Part shown: positions 1 to 4,150 of the stretch, piece after piece
Position numbering within the stretch: position 1 is the first letter of the stretch
Layout: the number at the start of each line of letters is the position of its first letter
DNA from: Nitrososphaeraceae archaeon
Lineage (GTDB): Archaea; Thermoproteota; Nitrososphaeria; Nitrososphaerales; Nitrososphaeraceae
Direction: 5' to 3'
Length of the DNA: 5,044 nucleotides
Assembly: GCA_030038695.1 (NCBI GenBank)
Contig: JASHSN010000574.1
Coordinates: forward strand, 1-5,044
Notes under the pieces: model-generated
Seen by the model: the letters and a program-made list of their open reading frames with translations, nothing else
The model's database searches: none
What the model was told of the DNA's origin: nothing
Program-made: the position numbers and the translations under genes

Positions 1-1
1 G

Positions 2-136
2 ACAGACGAAAGTCCAATTATTTGTCCTAAATGCAAGTCTCCATACTGGAATAAACCACGAATTACAAGAGTACAGAATCCGAAAGTAAGACAAGCTAAG
101 GTAGACAGGGGAAATATTAGAAATGTCCGAACATGA
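2..136 (+). CDS. C-terminal end of a zinc-ribbon protein (5' partial)
   Basis: This reading frame is open from the window edge to a TGA at 134-136, giving 44 residues of a protein whose start lies outside. Near its beginning is the motif CPKCKSPYWNKPR. This is half of a zinc ribbon (one CxxC knuckle followed by SPYWxxPR), a C-terminal signature I recall from many small archaeal and bacterial proteins in which an upstream CxxC completes the metal site. The tail is basic (many Lys and Arg) and could contact nucleic acid. The stop overlaps the next start by 14 bases, which suggests an operon with translational coupling. The biochemical role cannot be told from this fragment. I am confident that it is coding and a zinc ribbon, not of any specific function. 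Confidence 0.7.
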   Translation, partial: TDESPIICPKCKSPYWNKPRITRVQNPKVRQAKVDRGNIRNVRT

Positions 137-671
137 ATCAGATTCTAGTAATGCCGACAATTACTTCCCAAGCGCATACCCAATAGCAAGCATAGACGGA
201 ACGTACATGCATTTTATGGATGACTATGTTTCACTAATTCTTTATCAAAATCGGGTATCTCCTCCCAAAGAACTGGAGAAAGGTAAACCCACATTATATC
301 GTGAGATAGTAGTGGACGCACGATTATCAATCCCTACATTAAAACACATTTTGATGTGTGCCGATAATGGTCTAAAAATGCACAGAATCAGTAAAACGAT
401 ACCAGGTCATCAGAGTTTTTGGGGGGATACTACTTTTGCAGATGAACATATTACAGCTGAAAAATCCCTTCATGATGTAAGGGAGATAAACGAGGATGAA
501 GCGTTGTGGGGTTTCTTTTCTGAAACTTTTCATAATGTCGATGACGAAGGTAAAATGAGAATCCATGGTCTTTTTACTACTTTTATTAACAACAACATTG
601 ATGAATTCAACAAGATTCGAAATGAACATCTTATCGAAAAAGGGAATGAGAATGTTCCAGAATCCAAATAA
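123..671 (+). CDS. Hypothetical acidic protein, possibly DUF3467-like
   Basis: A 182-residue protein that I do not recognise with certainty. The first 15 residues are polar and acidic and look disordered. Residues about 17-75 alternate strand-like stretches: a block around IDGTYMHFMDDYVSLILYQN, a proline/charged turn, then IVVDARLSIPTLKHIL. That order resembles the small DUF3467 fold, in which a hydrophobic strand pair is followed by an SPxxAKxLL-type helix; this is a weak structural impression only. The C-terminal third is helical, acidic and asparagine-rich. There is no signal peptide or membrane segment, so it should be cytoplasmic. The ATG at 123 has an AGGGG stretch at 107-111 as a weak ribosome site. 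It overlaps the upstream gene by 14 bases and the downstream gene by 20, so the three are probably made from one mRNA. Confidence 0.72.
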   Translation: MSEHESDSSNADNYFPSAYPIASIDGTYMHFMDDYVSLILYQNRVSPPKELEKGKPTLYREIVVDARLSIPTLKHILMCADNGLKMHRISKTIPGHQSFWGDTTFADEHITAEKSLHDVREINEDEALWGFFSETFHNVDDEGKMRIHGLFTTFINNNIDEFNKIRNEHLIEKGNENVPESK

Positions 672-906
672 TTTTACGAGATGTCCTCATTGCAATGGTC
701 TATTGATAAGTGAAGAATTTTCCATTCATTCGTGTTTCAGGATTAGGCATATTTTCATGGATGATACAAGAATATGGGTAAGCGATGGAAAAGAATGGTA
801 TAGATGGTTTCTACCAACTGAATCCCAACAACGGAATAAAACACCTGATGATTCAACAGAACCCAAATCCTTTCATTTGACTCATCATAATAAAAGGATT
901 TTATAG
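652..906 (+). CDS. Small zinc-finger protein (CxxC...HxC)
   Basis: An 84-residue protein with CPHC at residues 11-14 and H26-S-C28, a compact CxxC-x11-HxC arrangement that could bind one zinc. It is followed by an aromatic patch around DGKEWYRWF (about residues 46-54) and a hydrophilic, His-rich tail. I chose the ATG at 652 because AGGG at 641-644 lies 7 bases upstream, a normal Shine-Dalgarno distance. An in-frame ATG at 646 is only one base from that site. The frame also extends to an ATG at 565, deep inside the previous gene, which is unlikely to be used. It overlaps the preceding gene by 20 bases, so translational coupling is likely. No family recognised. The role is unknown; a nucleic-acid-binding or partner-binding accessory is plausible because the first gene of the cluster also carries a zinc ribbon. 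Confidence 0.6.
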   Translation: MFQNPNNFTRCPHCNGLLISEEFSIHSCFRIRHIFMDDTRIWVSDGKEWYRWFLPTESQQRNKTPDDSTEPKSFHLTHHNKRIL

Positions 907-958
907 ATCATAATAAAAGTAGAATAGAATAAAACATCATCTTCGTCTTGAAGAGTCA

Positions 959-974
959 ACCTAGTTTTCTAGGT
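959..974. repeat. Perfect inverted repeat acctag-tttt-ctaggt
   Basis: A 6-bp perfect stem with a 4-base T loop lies 53 bases after the zinc-finger gene and about 140 bases before the PII gene. No T tract follows it, so it is not a standard terminator. It could be a 3'-end hairpin or an operator half of the PII control region. Confidence 0.55.
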
Positions 975-975
975 C

Positions 976-989
976 ATTGTTATAACAAT
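976..989. promoter_or_regulatory. 14-bp perfect palindrome, possible operator
   Basis: The sequence attgttataacaat reads identically on both strands, the form expected for a dimeric helix-turn-helix protein. It starts two bases after the previous inverted repeat and is about 90 bases upstream of the TATA box of the PII gene. It does not match the NrpR nitrogen operators known from methanogens, whose half-sites are GGAA/TTCC or GGTA/TACC. The function is inferred from form and position only. Confidence 0.4.
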
Positions 990-1009
990 AATAATATAAA
1001 AAACACATG

Positions 1010-1044
1010 AGAAGTGGTTTTACCATCGAAGCTTTACTACTTCT
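1010..1044. repeat. Imperfect stem-loop upstream of the PII gene
   Basis: Positions 1010-1018 pair with 1036-1044 over 9 bp including one G-T pair, with a 17-base loop. It lies just upstream of the promoter and would not be in the mRNA if the TATA box at 1078 is the one used. It may be chance in AT-rich DNA. Confidence 0.3.
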
Positions 1045-1077
1045 GGATATCATAAACATAAATAGGATGATGAACTG

Positions 1078-1085
1078 TATAATAT
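1078..1085 (+). promoter_or_regulatory. TATA box for the PII gene
   Basis: The sequence tataatat is centred about 31 bases before the ATG at 1113. Archaeal transcription normally starts 22-27 bases after the box centre, so the mRNA would begin at about 1104-1108 with a leader of only a few bases. This agrees with the absence of a Shine-Dalgarno before the ATG. Confidence 0.5.
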
Positions 1086-1112
1086 TGGCGAATATTAGAG
1101 TGTGACACAATC

Positions 1113-1451
1113 ATGAAGAAAATTGAACTAATAATACCTGAAAGCAAGTTGAAGGATGCACATGCAATACTAATAAATGTAAATAGCGGAGGAATGAGCT
1201 ATTACACGGTAGAGGGAAGTGGCAGGGTAAAGGCTGAAGGCATCATAGTTGGAAGAGGCACTGTCGAAACACAGCCAGAATATATCCCAAGAACCAAGAT
1301 AGACGTAATTGTTAAAGATGATCAAGTAGAACAATTAGTATCAAAGCTTACTAATAGATTGGGTAGCGAATTGGGTGGAAAAATATTTGTTTCGGATATT
1401 TCCATTGCTGTTGATTTAAGAACCAAAAAAACCGGAGACGGTGCTCTCTAA
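1113..1451 (+). CDS. glnK: PII-family nitrogen regulatory protein (GlnB/GlnK type)
   Basis: A 112-residue protein, the exact usual length of PII. These trimeric cytoplasmic sensors read ATP/ADP and 2-oxoglutarate and use a flexible T-loop to control ammonium transporters, glutamine synthetase or other targets. The N-terminus MKKIELII, the VxGxGR motif (33-38), PxxKI (59-63), GKIFVSD (89-95) and LRTKKTGDGAL tail all fit. Compared with E. coli GlnB, the T-loop is about two residues longer (38-60) and lacks the uridylylated Tyr51. Residue 39 is Val instead of the 2-oxoglutarate-site Gln, the B-loop TGKIGDGK is reduced to a shorter LGSELGGK, and Arg101 is Asp while Arg103 is kept. It should therefore not be uridylylated at Tyr51 and may bind its ligands differently. 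No amt or glnA gene is in the window. It starts leaderless from its own TATA box. The family call is firm; glnK rather than glnB is a choice of name. Confidence 0.9.
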   Translation: MKKIELIIPESKLKDAHAILINVNSGGMSYYTVEGSGRVKAEGIIVGRGTVETQPEYIPRTKIDVIVKDDQVEQLVSKLTNRLGSELGGKIFVSDISIAVDLRTKKTGDGAL

Positions 1452-1472
1452 GCAGTTCCGTCTTTTCTCTCT
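1436..1472 (+). terminator. Possible terminator after the PII gene
   Basis: The stop codon of the PII gene sits inside an imperfect hairpin. agacgg (1436-1441) pairs with ccgtct (1458-1463), and tgct (1442-1445) pairs with agca (1451-1454) after a 3-base bulge. A pyrimidine-rich tcttttctctct stretch follows. Archaeal termination depends mainly on the T-rich stretch, so the hairpin may be incidental. Confidence 0.4.
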
Positions 1473-1701
1473 AAAAAAAGAATATCCAAATCTGATACGC
1501 TTTCTAGGAGACTTTTGCAAGAATACACGTGGTAAAAAAGAGATCACGCACACAGACGGGTGGTTCTTATTTTGTGTATTTGGAAACCAAAATATGATGA
1601 ACGATAATGCAGTTTTAACATTGGGTATGCAAACTACTTGAATTATTAACGCAAAACAGTAATTCCTGTCAAGCTTGGCGAACCTTACTGCTACCCACAT
1701 T

Positions 1702-1732
1702 GAAGTTCTCTTTCCCTGAACTTCCGCTTTTT
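1702..1732 (+). terminator. Hairpin plus T run in the spacer
   Basis: gaagttc (1702-1708) and gaacttc (1718-1724) form a perfect 7-bp stem with a 9-base loop, followed by cgctttttc. The form is that of an intrinsic terminator on the + strand, but no + strand gene directly upstream needs it. It could close a small RNA or be a leftover. Confidence 0.3.
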
Positions 1733-1846
1733 CATACTCCAAGGCTGCCGTGCCAAAAAAAATCTGGCAAGTTTCAAGAGTTCATTTGCTCCAATACCAC
1801 TCCATTCCTCTCTGTATATGTGGGTGGTAACGAAGTCACCAGCAAC

Positions 1847-1861
1847 TATAATATTAATAAA
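1847..1861 (+). promoter_or_regulatory. TATA box for the PepSY-like gene
   Basis: The AT-only stretch tataatattaataaa contains a TATA-like core (about 1853-1860) centred 26 bases before the GTG at 1883. That is the spacing expected for a leaderless archaeal transcript starting at the start codon, and it supports both the start choice and transcription of the gene. Confidence 0.5.
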
Positions 1862-1882
1862 GATTGGAACTAAAACAGAACA

Positions 1883-2260
1883 GTGAACAAGAAAATACCT
1901 ATTTTCATTGCAGTTACGACAGTTGCAACAGTTGCCGTATATCTAGGATTAGAAGGTTCATTACTCTTTCCTACATTCTTTTCTACACCAATAACGGGTG
2001 AAGATGCAGTATCAATAGTAGCATATAAACTCAATCTAACTAAATACAATCCAAATGATTTCTCTACTAGGTACGTATATATCAAAGGTGACGGTAGCAT
2101 TTTTGACTCTAACATAAATTCAAATTCAATAGGAAACTATATTGGCAAAACAGAACCAACAATAACCACAGGCGACTATTTTGCATGGGAAGTAAAAAAT
2201 AATAAGAATGATTATTTCATCGATAGCACTACTGGAGAAATAGTTTCAAGCTCAAAATGA
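1883..2260 (+). CDS. Small membrane-anchored/exported PepSY-like protein
   Basis: A 125-residue protein starting at GTG. Two lysines at positions 3-4 precede a hydrophobic segment (about residues 5-25), so it is a signal peptide or a single N-terminal membrane anchor with the rest outside the cell. The rest resembles a PepSY module: a helix with GEDAVSIVAYKL (about 39-50), then strands ending in YFAWEV and YFIDSTTGEIVSS at the C-terminus. The closing YxxDxxTGEI is the most typical PepSY feature. PepSY domains are thought to inhibit proteases or bind extracellular ligands; the target here is unknown. The domain is asparagine- and serine-rich, as is common for surface proteins. The GTG start is supported by a TATA box at leaderless distance and no Shine-Dalgarno. 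It stands alone, with spacers on both sides. Membrane placement is fairly sure, the PepSY label moderate. Confidence 0.7.
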   Translation: MNKKIPIFIAVTTVATVAVYLGLEGSLLFPTFFSTPITGEDAVSIVAYKLNLTKYNPNDFSTRYVYIKGDGSIFDSNINSNSIGNYIGKTEPTITTGDYFAWEVKNNKNDYFIDSTTGEIVSSSK

Positions 2261-2432
2261 AAAAATAATAATTGAAGGTCCAAGGTATGAAATACACTTC
2301 GTGTAGGGCATAAGAAACAGGGACTCTGAATTGATGTCGAACGAAATTCTGGTATTGAGGAGAACGTAAGAACTCATATAAACAACTAAATTTTAAAGAA
2401 AATATTTCGCAAACAAATAAACGCAGACTTAG

Positions 2433-2442
2433 GATATATAAA
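2433..2442 (+). promoter_or_regulatory. TATA box inside the spacer
   Basis: gatatataaa is close to the archaeal TATA consensus and stands out from its surroundings. Its centre is about 26 bases upstream of the ATG at 2464, the leaderless distance. AT-rich DNA produces such boxes by chance, so the spacing is the main argument. Confidence 0.4.
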
Positions 2443-2463
2443 CGGACGAGTTAATAGCGGCAC

Positions 2464-2565
2464 ATGTTAATAGTACAAAATCTATGGTTCTTATTTCATC
2501 CTCATTACACATCGTCTTATTTAAAAGATGATCTAAGATTTCAAATTATAAACAAAGTACCTTAA
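2464..2565 (+). CDS. Possible 33-residue leaderless small protein
   Basis: ATG at 2464 opens 33 codons ending in TAA at 2563-2565. The peptide begins MLIVQNLWFLFHPH and continues with a polar half containing YLKDDLR. There is no Shine-Dalgarno; the case rests on the TATA box exactly at leaderless distance and a terminator-like hairpin about 75 bases after the stop. No family is recognised. An alternative reading is that the transcript is a non-coding RNA, since 2511-2532 folds into a stem-loop. An ORF this short arises easily by chance. Confidence 0.25.
   Translation: MLIVQNLWFLFHPHYTSSYLKDDLRFQIINKVP
2511..2532 (+). repeat. Stem-loop atcgtctt / aagatgat
   Basis: Eight pairs (one G-T on the RNA level) with a 6-base attt-aa loop. 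It lies in the middle of the candidate mini-transcript and is the best secondary structure there. Confidence 0.4.
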
Positions 2566-2637
2566 CCCAATAAAGAAGCTCACTACGTACTTGTCATACT
2601 CGCATCAACTATCAGATATTAATAGTTTACGCGTAAG

Positions 2638-2664
2638 ATATGATTCAGAATATCATATTTTTTT
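2638..2664 (+). terminator. Hairpin with T tract
   Basis: atatgat (2638-2644) and atcatat (2652-2658) form a perfect 7-bp stem with a 7-base loop, followed directly by six more T residues. This is the most terminator-like element in the window. It could end a transcript from the TATA box at 2433 or act as a boundary before the tfb locus. Confidence 0.5.
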
Positions 2665-2891
2665 CTACACTTCTATACAACATTTTTCATTTAGGAATTC
2701 ACGCTAAAGAAAGAAATAACACATCTTCATAACAAGCAATGAAAAATCCCTAAGAAATCGACTATACAAAACGTAGATTTATGGCTGTTTTAACGCTCAA
2801 AATGAGACGATCCAATTTGTGCACCAACAATCTTAATATGAAACTTTCACGTCTTACAAGCTATATATAAGACTTTAGCTAAAAGTAATGC

Positions 2892-2900
2892 TTTAATAAA
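2892..2900 (+). promoter_or_regulatory. TATA-like box upstream of the tfb locus
   Basis: tttaataaa lies 34 bases (centre to start) before the ATG at 2930, giving a predicted leader of about 8 bases. A second candidate, tatatataa, is at 2862-2870. Either could have driven the original full-length tfb. Confidence 0.35.
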
Positions 2901-3176
2901 ACCTTATTGTACGACGAAATTGCACACTGATGAGTGACCTATGTGAATAACAAACAAATCGTTGTTGCAGGTCTAAAGGAGATGGTCATCCCCGTAGTAA
3001 TTTTTAGTACGTGTATTACTTGGATGACTGTGACGCATGGAAAACTGACGAAAAGATTGATACTTCAAACAATCGTAGAATTCTTCAAACGCATACTAAG
3101 ACAGTTGACGAGGACCAAGCAATATGTAAAAATGCCATCTGTGATGGCCGACAAGTTGGTTAAGCATGACATTGCC

Positions 3177-3184
3177 TTAAATAA
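3177..3184 (+). promoter_or_regulatory. Possible internal TATA box for the TFB core ORF
   Basis: ttaaataa is centred about 43 bases before the ATG at 3224. Transcription would start at about 3207, just before the GGAGG at 3210-3214. It lies inside former coding sequence, so it may be chance. Confidence 0.25.
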
Positions 3185-3209
3185 TTCATGTTTATTTCAA
3201 CATGATTTC

Positions 3210-3214
3210 GGAGG
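3210..3214 (+). promoter_or_regulatory. Shine-Dalgarno deciding the TFB core start
   Basis: GGAGG ends 9 bases before the ATG at 3224, a good ribosome binding site and the strongest in the window. The same bases encode the conserved Gly-Gly of the old linker (frame one base over), so the site may be an accident of that motif that now permits an internal start. Confidence 0.5.
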
Positions 3215-3223
3215 CAGCAAAAT

Positions 3224-3793
3224 ATGGATTTAAATTCTGAACAGGTTCACCAAGATTTTCATGTCTTAAAGAATAGGCTTGGGCTCTCACAAAACATAAT
3301 AGATAATGCAAAATATGTGGTAAGAAATGCTAGTGAAAAAGGATTAGTTCGAGGTAGAGCTCATACGACAATAGTCGCAGCAGCAGTATATATTGCGTGT
3401 CGAGAAACAGAAGCTCCACGTCCCTTGAATGATATTGCAACCATTGCAAATGTGAAGCGAAAGATTTTAGCAAAATGCTGTAGAATGTTAATGGATAAAC
3501 TTTACCTTAAACTTCCTAACATTGATCCATCCAAATGCCTTATTAGACTAGCAGACATGATTAATGCTAACGAAAAAGCAAAGCACCTCGCTGCACTCAT
3601 GATGAATGAGATTATAAAACGAGAACTGTCAGCCGGAAAGAATCCTATGGCTGTTGCTGCGTCTATTCTCTACATTAGCTGTAAAAAAACTGGTTATCGT
3701 ACTAGTCAGCATAGTATCGCTAAAGCGGCAGGAATAACAGATGTCACGCTACGAAATAGATTCAAGGAACTTAAGAGGAAGATGAAATATTGA
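3224..3793 (+). CDS. tfb: Truncated transcription initiation factor TFB (cyclin-repeat core)
   Basis: A 189-residue protein covering both TFIIB cyclin repeats. TFB bridges TBP-bound TATA DNA and RNA polymerase and reads the BRE element. Repeat 1 spans about residues 10-97, with GLVRGRA at 40-46 and the AAAVYIACRETEAPRPLNDIA block. Repeat 2 spans about 104-188, with SAGKNPMAVAASILYISC and the BRE-binding helix-turn-helix ITDVTLRNRFKEL at 171-183. Normal archaeal TFBs are about 300 residues and begin with a zinc ribbon and B-reader/B-linker, which recruit and activate the polymerase. Those parts are missing here and survive only as frame-broken remnants upstream. The ATG is chosen for GGAGG 9 bases before it. 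A core-only TFB could still bind TBP-DNA without recruiting polymerase and so might act as a competitor, or the gene may be dying. Thaumarchaea carry many tfb copies, which would tolerate loss. Its stop overlaps the next TTG start. Confidence 0.85.
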   Translation: MDLNSEQVHQDFHVLKNRLGLSQNIIDNAKYVVRNASEKGLVRGRAHTTIVAAAVYIACRETEAPRPLNDIATIANVKRKILAKCCRMLMDKLYLKLPNIDPSKCLIRLADMINANEKAKHLAALMMNEIIKRELSAGKNPMAVAASILYISCKKTGYRTSQHSIAKAAGITDVTLRNRFKELKRKMKY

Positions 3794-4150
3794 AATCATT
3801 AGCAATATTTACATTACATGATACGTGTCCTGCTTTTTCGTCAAGGACGTTTAAGATTACTCAAGAACTTAAAAAGCTAGAAATAAGATACAATATTGGT
3901 CTTTCCTATACCTATACCTGGGATGTGATTTCAAAATGTTTTGGATATTTCCCATTGAGCCAATAGAAAACTGTCTTGTGGATTAAACGAGTAGGTATGA
4001 ATGGTAATAAATTTCATGCTTTGGTAGTAGGAATAGCTATGAAGATAGAAATTCTAGGAATATTAAATTACCAGTATTTTACATACATACGGAGAGTCCG
4101 GATTTGGTACTTGATAGACGAGGTCCACACAAGAAAACAAACGATAACAA
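3790..4150 (+). pseudogene. Truncated, decayed DUF2334-type polysaccharide deacetylase
   Basis: A TTG at 3790, overlapping the tfb stop (TTGA), opens a 58-codon frame ending in TAG at 3964-3966. Its beginning, SLAIFTLHDTCPAFS, followed by a KITQELKKLEIRYNIGL helix-strand pair, is the typical N-terminus of DUF2334/polysaccharide deacetylase-like proteins; the His-Asp pair belongs to the metal/catalytic site. Family members are usually well over 200 residues and continue with VPFF after NIGL. Here similarity stops at about 3903 and the rest is unlike them. Further right, fragments in different frames still look related: KLSCG and IKRVGM around 3970-4000, IKLPV and DRRGPHK around 4060-4130. I therefore read the locus as a deacetylase gene with an internal deletion and frameshifts. 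The start is confident, the downstream fragments weak. The overlap shows it was translated together with tfb. Confidence 0.5.
4091..4094 (+). promoter_or_regulatory. Ribosome binding site favouring the TTG start at 4104
   Basis: GGAG ends 9 bases before TTG 4104, and a TATA-like tattaaat at 4061-4068 would place the mRNA start at about 4089. Together they favour the long form of the acetyltransferase, although family length favours the GTG at 4161, which has no such signals. Confidence 0.35.

Larger units (their letters stand above)
1452..1882. other. Gene-poor spacer between the PII gene and the PepSY-like gene
   Basis: No convincing gene is visible. The contents are a short open frame starting at a GTG inside the PII gene end (judged chance), a 7-bp hairpin at 1702-1724 followed by a T run, a 5-bp hairpin tgcca/tggca at 1751-1769 around an A8 run, and a 6-bp inverted pair taccac/gtggta at 1795-1829. 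On the minus strand, about 1640-1845 reads as protein-like sequence in two frames that join at the A8 run, so a broken gene remnant is possible. The right end carries the promoter of the next gene. Confidence 0.45.
2261..2929. other. 0.67 kb AT-rich spacer
   Basis: Stops are dense in all frames and no gene of normal size is visible. It holds a 5-bp hairpin tacac-ttc-gtgta (2290-2302), a strong TATA-like box at 2433-2442 with a short leaderless ORF beginning at 2464, an 8-bp stem-loop at 2511-2532 inside that ORF, and a hairpin with a T tract at 2638-2664. Further right, 2862-2870 (tatatataa) and 2892-2900 (tttaataaa) are TATA-like and probably served the tfb locus. I see nothing definable between 2665 and 2860. 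Confidence 0.5.
2930..3223 (+). pseudogene. Decayed 5' part of tfb (zinc ribbon and B-linker remnant)
   Basis: This stretch can be read as the missing N-terminal part of the TFB that follows, but only by switching frames. In the frame of the intact core, an ATG at 2930 is followed by TAA (2948) and TAG (3005). After that the same frame gives TVDEDQAICKN, the second knuckle of a TFIIB-type zinc ribbon, up to about 3133. The match then moves one base to the right: 3135-3228 encodes MADKLVKHDIAL and QHDFGGSKI, fitting the conserved HDxGLxT...DxxGxxI block after the ribbon. At about 3228 it returns to the core frame, and some 30 residues of the linker normally found there are absent. The first CxxC knuckle is not intact (NNRRIL stands where CxxC is expected). 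The segment from about 3095 is clear homology by eye; the part before is uncertain. Confidence 0.55.

Noticed and set aside
372..629. Minus-strand frame opposite the 182-residue gene
   Set aside because: A shadow of the + strand gene, which is operon-linked on both sides.
1441..1641. 66-codon + strand frame starting at a GTG inside the end of the PII gene
   Set aside because: The start sits within the stop-region hairpin, has no ribosome site, and the product resembles nothing; the stretch overlaps spacer with T runs.
1416..1742. 108-codon minus-strand frame across the PII gene end
   Set aside because: Its second half is basic, Phe/Arg-rich antisense of spacer and PII coding sequence and not protein-like; only its first 30 or so residues look plausible and are reported as a possible remnant.
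1870..2115. Minus-strand frame opposite the PepSY-like gene
   Set aside because: It mirrors the + strand gene, which has a promoter, membrane segment and domain pattern; the antisense product is low in charged residues and without features.
2279..2326. Possible structured RNA after the PepSY-like gene (gtcc ... ggac closing a tacac/gtgta hairpin)
   Set aside because: Only 4-5 bp stems with large unpaired parts; this is within what AT-rich sequence gives by chance.
2934..3233. 99-codon + strand frame as a separate gene
   Set aside because: Only its last 30 or so residues match anything (TFB linker); the first two thirds read as out-of-frame sequence of the tfb remnant, so it is not an independent gene.
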